Positions 54,947 through 64,000 of a stretch of 64,000 bases of DNA are shown here, in pieces. Source of the stretch: Bacteriovoracaceae bacterium (lineage in GTDB: Bacteria > Bdellovibrionota > Bacteriovoracia > Bacteriovoracales > Bacteriovoracaceae); NCBI GenBank assembly GCA_947446575.1, contig CANFHC010000005.1, positions 1 to 64,000 of the forward strand. Direction: 5' to 3'. The position numbers and the translations under genes were made by a program. The notes beneath the pieces were generated by a model. The model ran no database searches, was not told the DNA's origin, and was given only the letters and a program-made list of their open reading frames with translations. The number at the start of each line of letters is the position of its first letter. The stretch's first letter is position 1.

Positions 54947-55984
54947 ATGTCGAAAAATAAAAAAGCTTCAAAAAGTAATGGTGCCAATTCAGTTAGTGGA
55001 ATCGTCATTTTCTTAGTTTTAATAGCTAGTTTTTTTTATTATAAAACTTATTCAAAAAAGGTAAAAGAAGAATCTAAATCAAAAAAGATAACACTTACTG
55101 CGACTAAACTACAAAACTCTGCCTCTTTAAATGTTTCAGATCCAGCTTTATCAGGGAAAAAAATACGTTTATTGAAGATGTATGAGGAATCAGAACCCAG
55201 TGAACATTTATTAAAAACTAAGACACATTTGGAGAGTTATTTTCAAAGTGCAGGGCTTGATTTGGAAGTCGTTTTGGCAAATTATCTAGATCCAAACATC
55301 ATCAAACTTGCTAGTGAAGCAGACTTTACGTTAAGGCCATTTGTTGGATACTTGAAGTTGGAAAATGTTAAAAACAATTTATTTGAGCCAATTTTAGTGT
55401 CAAATGATTGTAAAGTTAGAAGTAGGGTAATTGTTAATCGAAATTCAACTTTTAAGACATTAAAGGATCTTGATAATAAAATTATAGTCATTTTTTATAA
55501 GCTGCTAATTAATCCAATGACGGTAGATTATCTTCTTTCTTTGCCGATAAAAGAGCCGCAGGTACTAAATAGCGACAAATACACGTTTGTGTTGGATTTA
55601 ATGACTAATGATAAGATTGATGCTTTGGTTATATCTGAAAAGAGTTTTAAGGAAAATAAGGATTCAAGTGATAAAAAGTCTTCTGAGGAATTTAATCAAA
55701 AGTATAGGGAGCTTGATCGTGATCAAAGAGAATTACCATGTCTTGGAATTTTTGCTTCAGTGAAATTAAACAAAGTTCTTGTCGAAAAATTTTCTAAATT
55801 GTTTCAAGAGTTTTACAAAAATACTTTAATGAGAAAAGTTGAAAAAGATGAATTTAGCAAATTAATAGAATCGCTGAATTGGCTGGCAATTGATTCGATG
55901 ATGGAGAAAATGAAACCTGTTCCTAGAACTTTTCCTGTAATGCCAGAGGAATTCAAACAAGAAGTCCCGCCAGTTTTAAATTAA
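54947..55984 (+). CDS. Membrane-anchored substrate-binding-like protein (PhnD-like)
   Basis: 345 residues with an N-terminal anchor (about 14-33). The later part has TFKTLKDLDNKIIVIFYKLL, resembling the LkdLkGK hinge segment of PhnD-type binding proteins, but the match is weak. The chosen ATG is 3 nt behind GAAAAAAG; an earlier ATG lies inside the palindrome and is unlikely. Its end lies beside the convergent sulfotransferase-like gene (0 nt gap). Confidence 0.5.
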   Translation: MSKNKKASKSNGANSVSGIVIFLVLIASFFYYKTYSKKVKEESKSKKITLTATKLQNSASLNVSDPALSGKKIRLLKMYEESEPSEHLLKTKTHLESYFQSAGLDLEVVLANYLDPNIIKLASEADFTLRPFVGYLKLENVKNNLFEPILVSNDCKVRSRVIVNRNSTFKTLKDLDNKIIVIFYKLLINPMTVDYLLSLPIKEPQVLNSDKYTFVLDLMTNDKIDALVISEKSFKENKDSSDKKSSEEFNQKYRELDRDQRELPCLGIFASVKLNKVLVEKFSKLFQEFYKNTLMRKVEKDEFSKLIESLNWLAIDSMMEKMKPVPRTFPVMPEEFKQEVPPVLN

Positions 55985-57355
55985 CTAGATTTTTGACCGA
56001 TAAATTCTATAAGAGTACCCGTTTGGTTTTTTAAAGCTTATCGTCATACTAACTTTCGTACCTATTTGCTCAATAAAATCAAAACCGATATTACCTCTTG
56101 CACCTGGGGAAATTGAATATATATTTCCCTGCTTAACAACAGATCCCATTGATTTAGAAATTGTTTTTGAAGTGCTGATTAATGTAAATTTTTCTACCTT
56201 TTTTGTATTTCGATTTAATTTGTATTCTATGATCCGATAGGGAACATCATAAAGTCCATTATCAAATACTGTTAAAGTTTGAGTACTACTGTCGTAAAGT
56301 GGCGTGTGAAAATAGGCAATTTTTTGTTCAGTTGATAATTTAAATTGATCATTGGGACCACTAAAGGCCATTTTTAGTTTTTTAGTTTTTTTATCTATAA
56401 TGAGAACGGAGTCATATCCTAGAGAAAGTAGTATTTCACCATTCCCCAAAAGCTCGAAAGCGTTTAAGTGATAAGGATGTGCTGCCATTTTTCCATCAAA
56501 TTCAGAGATCAAGGTATAAGAAGGAAAATAGTTTTGACTTAAAAGATCTTTAATACCAAAATTAAAAATTTGTTTACCATTTTTCATTTCAATCAATTCT
56601 TGATTCAAAAAATAACCACCAAAAGAATTTAAACCCAGTTCATATTTTGTGGACATATACCAATTTATATCAAGTAACAAGAATTCATGCAGATCAAGTA
56701 ATTCTGGAAAAGTTTTAATGCGTTGAAAATTATCATTGAGTAAAGTTCGATGACCAACTAAAGAAACTCCAAGAAAAGATTTTGTAGTCTTCAAATATGA
56801 GAAGTACTGTGTCGTACCTAAATAATGTGGGCGAAAGTCAGCTGCTACGAAGGGCAATCTTTTGTAAAATAAAATATTTCCGGATTCATTCAAAACGAAG
56901 AGATCTGATGAATCGAGCATTTTTCCATTTTCGTTAACTAAAATGCGAGAAAAAATAAGTGATGATTTGATCACGGATTTCCCAACAACTTTGTAAGTAT
57001 TAAAATCATCGGGAAGTAGTTGAATAGTTTTCTTGTGAATTTTGGAGTTGAGTGAATAGGTAAGGTTAAAAGTTTTAGGGATATTTGTTTCATCAAGTTC
57101 AAGAGGAATGCTAGATTGTGGTCCGCAAGGTATTTTAGAATTGATAAAACAATCCTTTCCGTTGAAAGTTTTTTGAAAAACTATCGTAGGTTTTATTCTC
57201 GAGTTATATTCTAGTATTACGATTTTATCTTGCTGGATTTGAATTGAGCTAGGATCAACATTCTTAACAAAAAAGGGAATAGCGATCGTATCAGCTACTA
57301 ACCTTGTAGACACTGAAAAATAAAAAAACAAAATGGTATAATAAAATTTAAACAT
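55985..57355 (-). CDS. Arylsulfotransferase-like beta-propeller protein
   Basis: 456 residues with a signal peptide (about 1-20). HPYHLNAFELLGNGEILLSL, VLIIDKKTKKLKMAFSGPND and LTVFDNGLYDVPYRIIEY follow the ASST repeat pattern, in which blades carry His-Pro, Asn-Gly and Asp-Asn-Gly. ASST enzymes transfer sulfate groups in the periplasm, but many relatives have unknown roles, and the key histidine cannot be assigned. The start overlaps the upstream cytochrome stop codon (TAATG). Confidence 0.68.
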   Translation of the reverse strand: MFKFYYTILFFYFSVSTRLVADTIAIPFFVKNVDPSSIQIQQDKIVILEYNSRIKPTIVFQKTFNGKDCFINSKIPCGPQSSIPLELDETNIPKTFNLTYSLNSKIHKKTIQLLPDDFNTYKVVGKSVIKSSLIFSRILVNENGKMLDSSDLFVLNESGNILFYKRLPFVAADFRPHYLGTTQYFSYLKTTKSFLGVSLVGHRTLLNDNFQRIKTFPELLDLHEFLLLDINWYMSTKYELGLNSFGGYFLNQELIEMKNGKQIFNFGIKDLLSQNYFPSYTLISEFDGKMAAHPYHLNAFELLGNGEILLSLGYDSVLIIDKKTKKLKMAFSGPNDQFKLSTEQKIAYFHTPLYDSSTQTLTVFDNGLYDVPYRIIEYKLNRNTKKVEKFTLISTSKTISKSMGSVVKQGNIYSISPGARGNIGFDFIEQIGTKVSMTISFKKPNGYSYRIYRSKI

Positions 57356-58272
57356 TATTGGCAAATTTCAGCATCTGAAACCTTTTGATTGTTAAAAATT
57401 ATGAGAATATGAAATCCTTTTTGGCCACTACTGGAATTGCAACGAGTATTTTTTGGAGAATGCGAAACTATTGTGAAGTTTTGTTTGTCTAAAAATAAAG
57501 TTGAAGGAAGAAATGTTTTTTTGGATTGTTCAATCAATAATGGCGTTACTTCGCTCAGTGTTCCAGAGAAACCGTGCTTTTGAATATCGCCTTCTAAAAA
57601 TAAAATATCCGTTTCTTCTTTTGGCCCTATTGCAAAATGTTCTATGAAATTTTTATCAAAACTACTTATTTTTTTGGTAGAAAATTTAAATGCTGAATTT
57701 TTTGTGTTTGGAAATTGTGGAAATGGAGGTTCGCTTGGATCTAATTGGATAGCTCGAGAAAACACAAAATCTCTTTCAGGAACAGCTCGGTGGCACGCAG
57801 CACAAGCATTAGAACTATCCTTTTCATCTCCTGAAAAAAGTTTTCCCTTAGAATTAAAAAGTGCATACCCCCAACCATCTGTTGTTTTAAATTTCTTGTT
57901 ATCTTTTAACATAAATTGATAACGCATAGTAGATAATGGTTGCCTGGAACTAGGAAATGCTGGGTCTTGTTCTGTTAAGTAAGCCACTTTCGCAAACATC
58001 GCTCCGGTAGGATAATTGGGTTTAAGTTTAGTTAATCCTTCCCAAGCCTTCTCATTGGCATAAGTGGCCCGAATTTCTGTTGAGTCTTCACGATATCGAA
58101 ACGTGACAAGCTTCCACTTTTTAGTAAAATTTGAATATTTATCAAATTTTATTCCATTCATCTCTGATCGTTCTTTTGGGCCATTTGCCGATTCAAAATA
58201 AGCAAAACAATTTAGTGAAAAAAAGATGATAGCAAAATATAAAATATATTTTGGTCGGGTAAATTTTTTCAT
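57355..58272 (-). CDS. Cytochrome P460 family protein
   Basis: 305 residues with a signal peptide (MKKFTRPKYILYFAIIFFSL then NCFA). The haem-binding CAACH at 157-161 is followed by RAVPERDFVFSRA, and DGWGYALF precedes it, as in cytochrome P460. Known P460 proteins oxidise hydroxylamine or detoxify reactive nitrogen; the role here is unclear. The ATG follows GGAGGTGCAAT. An in-frame ATG 13 codons earlier has no such site. Coupled to the sulfotransferase-like gene. Confidence 0.85.
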   Translation of the reverse strand: MKKFTRPKYILYFAIIFFSLNCFAYFESANGPKERSEMNGIKFDKYSNFTKKWKLVTFRYREDSTEIRATYANEKAWEGLTKLKPNYPTGAMFAKVAYLTEQDPAFPSSRQPLSTMRYQFMLKDNKKFKTTDGWGYALFNSKGKLFSGDEKDSSNACAACHRAVPERDFVFSRAIQLDPSEPPFPQFPNTKNSAFKFSTKKISSFDKNFIEHFAIGPKEETDILFLEGDIQKHGFSGTLSEVTPLLIEQSKKTFLPSTLFLDKQNFTIVSHSPKNTRCNSSSGQKGFHILIIFNNQKVSDAEICQ

Positions 58273-58442
58273 ATTGCACCTCCAGATTCTTTCAGTCAGA
58301 GTTAAAATCATATTCCTGAAAATATAATTTCACAGCAATGGCATTGTTTTTATATCTCAATAACGATAGCATATTTTTAATTTCTAAATTAGTTTTTTTT
58401 GTTTTTTCATCTGAATAAAATATCTAATATCCAGGGCCATTA

Positions 58443-58862
58443 ATGTTTAATTTTACAAAACATTTTCCTTATTCTAATAAACGCATTCTGTTTCTTCTGA
58501 GCTGCACTTTGGTTGTAGACTTTTATTTTTGGATTCAATCTCGTTATGCTGCCTTTGATAAAAAAGTGCAAATGGGGGCTAGTACTAGTGCCTCTGGCAT
58601 TGTATTTGACATTGCTTTTCCCTGGCGATGGTATGGAAAATTTGCAGATTTAAATAATGATGGTTGGATAGATCAAAAAAAAATAAGAATTGAAGAAGTT
58701 TATGCTTCTTACTCAAATGTTGCAGTTGCTCTTCAGGGGGATGGAAATTCAAGTATTATTGCTACAGCAGTGAAGCTGGTGAAAATTATTTGGTCTGATG
58801 GCATTTTTCAGATTTTGGATCATATTTTTAAAGCAAATAATCCATACAAAATTGAGCGCTAA
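58443..58862 (+). CDS. Small anchored protein with a Ca-binding-like loop
   Basis: 139 residues with an N-terminal hydrophobic segment (about 12-30). FADLNNDGWID fits a DxNxDGxxD calcium-loop pattern of the kind found in dockerin, thrombospondin type-3 and EF-hand repeats. No other domain. It begins the operon of the two tandem redoxin-monooxygenase genes, 10 nt ahead of the next start. Confidence 0.65.
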   Translation: MFNFTKHFPYSNKRILFLLSCTLVVDFYFWIQSRYAAFDKKVQMGASTSASGIVFDIAFPWRWYGKFADLNNDGWIDQKKIRIEEVYASYSNVAVALQGDGNSSIIATAVKLVKIIWSDGIFQILDHIFKANNPYKIER

Positions 58863-58872
58863 ATTGAGAGTC

Positions 58873-60843
58873 ATGAAAAAGATAATATTGTTGATGATCC
58901 CGATTTTAATAATCGGGATTGGCGTTTTTTATTTCAGTGGAAAAACCGGCGAAGAACTAGTGTCTTACGGATATGGTTTTAAAAGTAATAAATATTTATC
59001 CCAAGCCAAAGGTGAAATTGCAGACTTTGGATTACTAGATCATCAGGGAAATTTTAGATCTCTATATCGAGATTCAAATGCTTTGGCGATCGTGATTATT
59101 AGCCAAGGAAATGACTGTCCAATAATTCAAAGATATTCATCAATAATAAATGAAATTAAGAACAAATATGCTCCGAAGAATATTGTTTTTTATTTTTTGA
59201 ATTCGAATCGTCAAGATTCAAGAGAAGCCATAATAAAAGAAGCAAAAAAATATAATTTAAGTATACCTATTTTAATGGATCCTTCACAAGTTGTAGCTGA
59301 AAGTCTGGGTATAACTCGTACCTCTGAAGCGGTAGTGATTTCACCCAAAGATTGGAAAATTCTATACAAAGGAGCTATTAGTGATCGAATGGACTATGGG
59401 ATTGATAAACAAGTAGCTCGTAATAATTATTTAAACACTGTACTAGATGCAATTGTTGAAAACAAAACGATAAGCTTGGAAAAAGTAGTTGATGCCAAAG
59501 GATGTTTGATTTCATTCAATAAACCAGTTTCTTTGTCTTACGAGAAAGTAATCGCACCGATCATTATTAACAAATGTCTAAATTGTCATACAGAAAGTTC
59601 TGGGTATTTACCATATTTTGATAATTATCAGAAAGTAAAAGGGTGGACGGCAATGTCGAAAGAGACAATTGTCACAGATAGAATGCCGCCTTGGAGCTCA
59701 GATCCATTATATGGAAAATATGCAAATAATATCTCTCTAACGCCTGAAGAGAAAAGAGTTCTTATAAAGTGGATAGACATTGGAGCTCCTAAAGACGGAA
59801 CTAATGATCCCTTAGTTCTGGCAAACTCAAATATTAAAACTAAAAAGCTTAGCTTAAAAAATATCTATCCTCTTCATGTAGGAGAAATGAGAGCGGATAA
59901 TAAAATTCCTCCTTCCGGCCTCATTGAGTACAAATATGTTCAGCTCGGAGGTGCAATTCCATTTGATATGTGGGTCACTGGAGTTGAAACTATTTCAACA
60001 ACACCTCAACTTCTTCATCATGCAAACTTAATGATTACTTCAAAGGACTTATCTTTTTATCAGCAACTCATGAAAGATAATGGCGCTATTAACGAAAAAG
60101 AGCGCAGCAAAAATCTAGATGGAGATCTTCCAATTTATACCCTTGCGACTATTAATCGTTATGATCAAGTGCATTCGCCTGATAATTTAATTCGTTTTTT
60201 AATTTGGGCCCCTTCGCGACCACAACCATTGTTTTTTGGGAAGTATGGATACATTTTTGTTCCCAAGGGCTCATATATGATTGAAGAAGCCCACTATATG
60301 GGATCAGGAAGAGAAGAGTTTGAAAGAAACAGAGTTGCGCTCTATGGTTTTTTAACGAAACCCAAGGAAGGTCAACAAATAAAATCACTTTCTATTAACA
60401 ATTATAATTTTACTATTTTACCAAACAAGAAAGAAAATATCGTTAAAACACCTGAATATAAAATAAATAAGAATATTCATTTATTAAGTTTTAATGGCCA
60501 CCTCCATATGCGAGGCACTTCTATAAAATTGGAAGTAATTTTACCAGACAACAAAACAAAAACAATTGTTTCAATTCCAAATTACTATTACGGCTGGGGA
60601 ACCGGAACTTCACTTGTTCCAATAGATCCAATTGCAATAAAGGCAGGCTCATCGCTTCGGGCTATTTGTAACTATGACAACTCCGAACAAAATCCTTATA
60701 ACCCTGATTCAACTAAGACAGTACACTTCGGGCAAAGAGTTGATCGCTCAGAGATGTGCCAGTTTAATATTGCCGCCACATATGACGATCCCAAAGATCA
60801 TGGATTTATTCATCCTGGTTACGATATGGGAATTTCGGAGTAG
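58873..60843 (+). CDS. Redoxin - cytochrome c - copper monooxygenase-like fusion, copy 2
   Basis: 656 residues from the ATG 10 nt after the previous stop, which has GAGAG upstream; an in-frame ATG 25 codons earlier lies inside that gene. Anchored by MKKIILLMIPILIIGIGVFY. The redoxin domain has NDCPI near residue 82, haem site CLNCH is at 235-239, and the copper ligands are HH 382-383, His474, HLH 543-545 and Met628. It is closer to the third copy than to the copy at 51-53 kb, suggesting a tandem duplication. Substrate unknown. Confidence 0.83.
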   Translation: MKKIILLMIPILIIGIGVFYFSGKTGEELVSYGYGFKSNKYLSQAKGEIADFGLLDHQGNFRSLYRDSNALAIVIISQGNDCPIIQRYSSIINEIKNKYAPKNIVFYFLNSNRQDSREAIIKEAKKYNLSIPILMDPSQVVAESLGITRTSEAVVISPKDWKILYKGAISDRMDYGIDKQVARNNYLNTVLDAIVENKTISLEKVVDAKGCLISFNKPVSLSYEKVIAPIIINKCLNCHTESSGYLPYFDNYQKVKGWTAMSKETIVTDRMPPWSSDPLYGKYANNISLTPEEKRVLIKWIDIGAPKDGTNDPLVLANSNIKTKKLSLKNIYPLHVGEMRADNKIPPSGLIEYKYVQLGGAIPFDMWVTGVETISTTPQLLHHANLMITSKDLSFYQQLMKDNGAINEKERSKNLDGDLPIYTLATINRYDQVHSPDNLIRFLIWAPSRPQPLFFGKYGYIFVPKGSYMIEEAHYMGSGREEFERNRVALYGFLTKPKEGQQIKSLSINNYNFTILPNKKENIVKTPEYKINKNIHLLSFNGHLHMRGTSIKLEVILPDNKTKTIVSIPNYYYGWGTGTSLVPIDPIAIKAGSSLRAICNYDNSEQNPYNPDSTKTVHFGQRVDRSEMCQFNIAATYDDPKDHGFIHPGYDMGISE

Positions 60844-60871
60844 AGTATATATATGAAGAGGAATTGTTAAA

Positions 60872-62779
60872 GTGAAAATGAAAAAAAACACATTAATTAG
60901 TTTAACGGCGAGTATCCTTTTATTAGGAGTTTTCATTTTTTATTTGAAAAGAAAAAAACCAGAATATCTCGTTTCGTATGGGTATGGTTTTAAGAATGAA
61001 AAATATCTCTCACAATTAAAGGGAGAAGTTGGTGATTTTGGACTTTTAGATCACAAAGGTGTTTTTCATTCGCTCTACAGGGACTCAGATGCAGATGCAG
61101 TAATCATTATTAGTCAGGATAATAAATGTCCAATGGCAAAAGATAAGATTTTAGCTCTTGAAAAGATAAAAAGCTCTTACAAGCGCAATCATGTCTCATT
61201 TTATTTTTTAAATTCAAATCCAAGCGATAGTAGAAGTTCGATTATTGAAGAAGATAAAAAGTATCAAATTGAATTACCAATCCTAATGGATTCTTCTCAA
61301 GTCGTGGCCAATCACTTGGGTATGAAAAAAATATCTGAAGCTGTAGTTATAGATCCAAAAAACTGGAAAATTTTATATCGCGGGGAAATTGGTGAGCATT
61401 TAGAAGAAGTAATAAAAGCAGCAGTTACAAAACAATCTCTCCATATTGACAAAGTAACAGATTCAAATGGCTGTTTAATAAGTTACGAAAAACCTAAATC
61501 TTTATCTTATGAAAAGACAATTGCACCTATAATTATTAATAAATGCATGAGTTGTCACACTGAAAGTGTTGGTTATCTACCTTATTTCGACAATTACGAA
61601 AAAGTGAAAGGCTGGGGCGCCATGTCCAAAGAGACAATTTTTACAGACCGAATGCCTCCCTGGAGTGCAGATCCATTATATGGCAGTTATGTAAATGATC
61701 TATCACTTACTCCTGAAGAAAAACGATCTCTCGTTAAGTGGATTGATTTAGGAGCGCCTAGAGACGGTATAAGTGATCCTTTAATTCAAGCAAGCGAGAA
61801 GTTAAAAGAGAAAAAAGAAATTTTCAAAAAGTTAAAACCCATTTATTCAATCAGCTACACCGAAAAAAATATCCCACCAGGAGGTCTGATTGAATATCGC
61901 TACGTACAGCTTGGTGAGCGTGCACCATATGATATGTGGGTTACAGGACTGCAAACATTATCATCTAACCCAAGGCAGCTTCACCATGAAACCTTGATGA
62001 TTACATCTAAACCTCTTAAGTTTTACGAATCTTTGATTGATAAGTATGCAGACATAAATGAAGAAACTCGTAAAAAAAATGTTGATGGTGATGTCACCAT
62101 GTTTGTTCTGGGAACTATAAACCAGTATGAAAGGTATTTTGCTCCAGAAAATTACTTGAGATTCCAGGCTTGGGGAGGAGGGCACTTACAACCAACATTT
62201 ATGGATAAGCAAGGATTGATGATTTTTGTTCCAAAGAATTCATATTTGATCTTAGAAAGTCACTATATGGGAACGGGGATTGTAGATAATGAAAAAAGTA
62301 CATTTGAATTTTATGGATTTAGAGAAAAACCAAAAGGCCTAAGGCAGATTCGAAGTGTTTATACTACAAACTTTAATTTTGAAATACCTCCTAATACAAA
62401 AGATTATGTAGTCACAACACCAGAGTGGATACCCGAGCAAGACATACATATTAGAGAATTTAATGGACATCTTCACATGAGAGGAATTTCTGTCAAAATT
62501 GAAATGACAACTAAAGATGGAAAGACTCAAACATTAGCTTCGATTCCCAATTACAACTACGGATGGGGGGTTGGAACTTATATGGAGTTGAAAGAACCAA
62601 TTGCAGTAAAGGCAGGGTCAAGATTTCGAACTATTTGTCACTACGATAACACTGCTAATAATCCCTACAATCCTGACCCTGATAAGAAAATACATTTTGG
62701 TCAAAGAGTTGATAGGAGTGAAATGTGCATTATGCATGTTCGCTATACAAACGATGCGGAATTAAGGGCAGAAAAATAA
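60872..62779 (+). CDS. Redoxin - cytochrome c - copper monooxygenase-like fusion, copy 3
   Basis: 635 residues; GTG start preceded by GAGGA, with an ATG two codons later as alternative. Membrane anchor, redoxin domain with NKCPM near residue 86, haem site CMSCH (225-229), copper ligands HH 371-372, His464, HLH 533-535 and Met618. Same domain order as the other two copies. The SYGYGF segment right after the anchor is shared by copies 2 and 3. Follows copy 2 after 28 nt. Confidence 0.83.
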   Translation: MKMKKNTLISLTASILLLGVFIFYLKRKKPEYLVSYGYGFKNEKYLSQLKGEVGDFGLLDHKGVFHSLYRDSDADAVIIISQDNKCPMAKDKILALEKIKSSYKRNHVSFYFLNSNPSDSRSSIIEEDKKYQIELPILMDSSQVVANHLGMKKISEAVVIDPKNWKILYRGEIGEHLEEVIKAAVTKQSLHIDKVTDSNGCLISYEKPKSLSYEKTIAPIIINKCMSCHTESVGYLPYFDNYEKVKGWGAMSKETIFTDRMPPWSADPLYGSYVNDLSLTPEEKRSLVKWIDLGAPRDGISDPLIQASEKLKEKKEIFKKLKPIYSISYTEKNIPPGGLIEYRYVQLGERAPYDMWVTGLQTLSSNPRQLHHETLMITSKPLKFYESLIDKYADINEETRKKNVDGDVTMFVLGTINQYERYFAPENYLRFQAWGGGHLQPTFMDKQGLMIFVPKNSYLILESHYMGTGIVDNEKSTFEFYGFREKPKGLRQIRSVYTTNFNFEIPPNTKDYVVTTPEWIPEQDIHIREFNGHLHMRGISVKIEMTTKDGKTQTLASIPNYNYGWGVGTYMELKEPIAVKAGSRFRTICHYDNTANNPYNPDPDKKIHFGQRVDRSEMCIMHVRYTNDAELRAEK

Positions 62780-62808
62780 TTTCTGGAAAACGGAAATTGG
62801 AGATTAAA

Positions 62809-64000
62809 TTGTTAGTTAATTTTAGAAAAAATTACGTAATAAGAAATGCAATTTTGTGCATTGGCCTTATCATTGTTTTTTCATTTTGTATAAATATTTT
62901 TGACCTTTTTGATAAAACATTATTTTTTATTTTTCAAAATAGAGATATTAGCAGAGCAAGAAATTTATTGGCTGGGAATTTAATATTCTACGGACCAGAA
63001 ATGACTGGAGGTGGAAATTTACCAGGGCCACTTTATTATATATTCTTGTCAGTCTCACAGTTTTTTAGTCAAACGTGGAAGAGTGCATGGATTATGCAAC
63101 TGATTCTTGTTCAACTAGCAACATTAATCGCTGCATTTTATTTTAAGACCAAAGGATCAATTACTCAGATGTTATTATGGGTTGTTTTTTTCTCACTTGC
63201 TCCTTTTACTTATAATTACCTCAAGTTTTTTTTAAATATAAGTTCGATGTTTGTTTTCACGGTTTCTGCATTAATTTTAATTCTTAAAGTTCAAGACGAT
63301 AAAAATTCACTAAAAACTAGGAGCAATTCTTTTTTATGGGCATCATTAATAATTGGGATGGGATTACAGTTTCATTTTTCAATTATAACATTTTATATTG
63401 CGTTGCTGTTAATGAATTATTTCCCTAAAAAAATAGGTCTCTGTTCCGTTTCTCAAAAAACAATCCTTAAAGGGATTGCACTTTTTTTAGCACCTTCTTT
63501 ACCATATTTTATTTGGAGTTTGTGTGCTCGGTTGAATTTAAATTTTGGTGTCCCTGCTTTTTACTCAGGTACATCGGCGAGTGCTCCCGTCAGTTTGCTA
63601 CATCTAATGACCTATGGATATTCCGAGGGGCAAGGATACATAATTGCGAAAACCCTTTTCTCGCTTACGCCTTTTACATTGTTTTTAATATTACCAATTT
63701 ATTATTTTGATAAAAACAAAGACAGTAAGGTCAGCGACGAAAAGGTTGAATTTCTTAAAAAGATAAAGCCTCTGCTTGTTTGCGTGGTAGTTTCGTTCCC
63801 TCCAGTGTTTGAACTTTTTTATTCTCCTCAAGCAAGTAGATACACAATGCCTTTTTGTGTTGGCTTGAATGTTTTAAATTTATTTTTTTTCCAAGAAACA
63901 ATTAAATCACATAAACGAATCAAGATCTTTAATGTTTTAAGTGTTGTTACTTTGATATTACTTTGGGTTTATGTTTATCTGTTTTTTAATCATTTGTTTA
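62809..64000 (+). CDS. Multi-pass membrane protein, GT-C glycosyltransferase-like (partial)
   Basis: The reading frame is open from a TTG start, which has GGAG 6 nt upstream, to the window edge; the C-terminus is missing. At least eight hydrophobic segments are visible. The first outer loop has QNRDISRARNLLAGN followed by GGGNLPGPLYYIFL, like the acidic catalytic loop and PxxYY segment of the GT39/ArnT-type enzymes that transfer sugars from lipid carriers. The assignment is tentative. It directly follows the third redoxin fusion. Confidence 0.6.
   Translation, partial: MLVNFRKNYVIRNAILCIGLIIVFSFCINIFDLFDKTLFFIFQNRDISRARNLLAGNLIFYGPEMTGGGNLPGPLYYIFLSVSQFFSQTWKSAWIMQLILVQLATLIAAFYFKTKGSITQMLLWVVFFSLAPFTYNYLKFFLNISSMFVFTVSALILILKVQDDKNSLKTRSNSFLWASLIIGMGLQFHFSIITFYIALLLMNYFPKKIGLCSVSQKTILKGIALFLAPSLPYFIWSLCARLNLNFGVPAFYSGTSASAPVSLLHLMTYGYSEGQGYIIAKTLFSLTPFTLFLILPIYYFDKNKDSKVSDEKVEFLKKIKPLLVCVVVSFPPVFELFYSPQASRYTMPFCVGLNVLNLFFFQETIKSHKRIKIFNVLSVVTLILLWVYVYLFFNHLF

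Noticed and set aside
1-64000. CRISPR arrays, insertion sequences, prophage or integrase genes
   Set aside because: No direct repeats with spacers, transposase motifs or phage proteins were seen in either strand.

Overview
The window is low-GC DNA, visibly richer in A+T in its right half, from what is probably a Gram-negative, heterotrophic bacterium. It encodes lipid-anchored or signal-bearing periplasmic redox proteins, a TRAP-type binding protein, a sigma-54 activator, and B12-dependent propionyl-CoA catabolism. The combination of low GC, a long uninterrupted S10-spc-alpha ribosomal cluster and a large M16 peptidase would suit a Bacteriovorax-like member of the Bdellovibrionota. That placement is inference, and nothing in the window fixes the taxon.

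Layout. (1) 1-14.1 kb: the end of tuf, then the S10, spc and alpha ribosomal operons on the + strand from rpsJ to rplQ, including secY, adk, infA, rpmJ and rpoA, closed by a strong intrinsic terminator. rpsD (S4), usually between rpsK and rpoA, is absent. (2) 14.1-28.9 kb: housekeeping and metabolism. This holds a TlpA-like thioredoxin, a sigma-54 activator, a three-gene biotin-dependent acyl-CoA carboxylase (probably propionyl-CoA), an orphan TRAP solute-binding protein, methylmalonyl-CoA mutase with its MeaB GTPase chaperone, a double-domain M16 peptidase and HemW. Carboxylase and mutase together would take propionyl-CoA to succinyl-CoA; no epimerase is present here. (3) 28.9-46.5 kb: an accessory region that looks like a peptide-modification (RiPP-like) locus. 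A leftward operon encodes a 53-residue peptide with a hydrophilic front and hydrophobic tail, a PqqD-like recognition protein, a 2-oxoglutarate/iron oxygenase, a GT4 glycosyltransferase, an unknown protein and an aspartyl-hydroxylase-like oxygenase. It converges on two radical SAM/SPASM proteins, one fused to a zinc metallopeptidase domain. A rightward operon carries two copies of a GT4 + unknown-protein module around a third radical SAM protein. Beyond it lie an SGNH-like protein, a nucleotidyltransferase-fold protein, a 68-residue peptide with a probably leaderless promoter, an HprK-like kinase and a bicupin.

(4) 46.5-54.9 kb: a B12-binding-type radical SAM enzyme, a TVP38-family membrane protein, a JmjC/cupin-8 oxygenase, a GT28-like glycosyltransferase, a redoxin-cytochrome-copper-monooxygenase fusion, two methyltransferases and a ChbG/HpnK-type deacetylase. 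(5) 54.9-64 kb: a binding-protein-like gene behind a 32-bp perfect palindrome, an arylsulfotransferase-like protein, a cytochrome P460, a small Ca-loop protein, two more copies of the redoxin-cytochrome-copper-monooxygenase fusion, and the start of a multi-pass GT-C-like membrane protein that runs off the right edge.

The best candidates for an undescribed system are the RiPP-like locus at 28.9-46.5 kb and the three redoxin/haem/PHM-like fusions with their P460 and sulfotransferase-like neighbours. No tRNA, rRNA, CRISPR array, insertion sequence or phage gene was seen. No gene-free stretch exceeds 300 bases.
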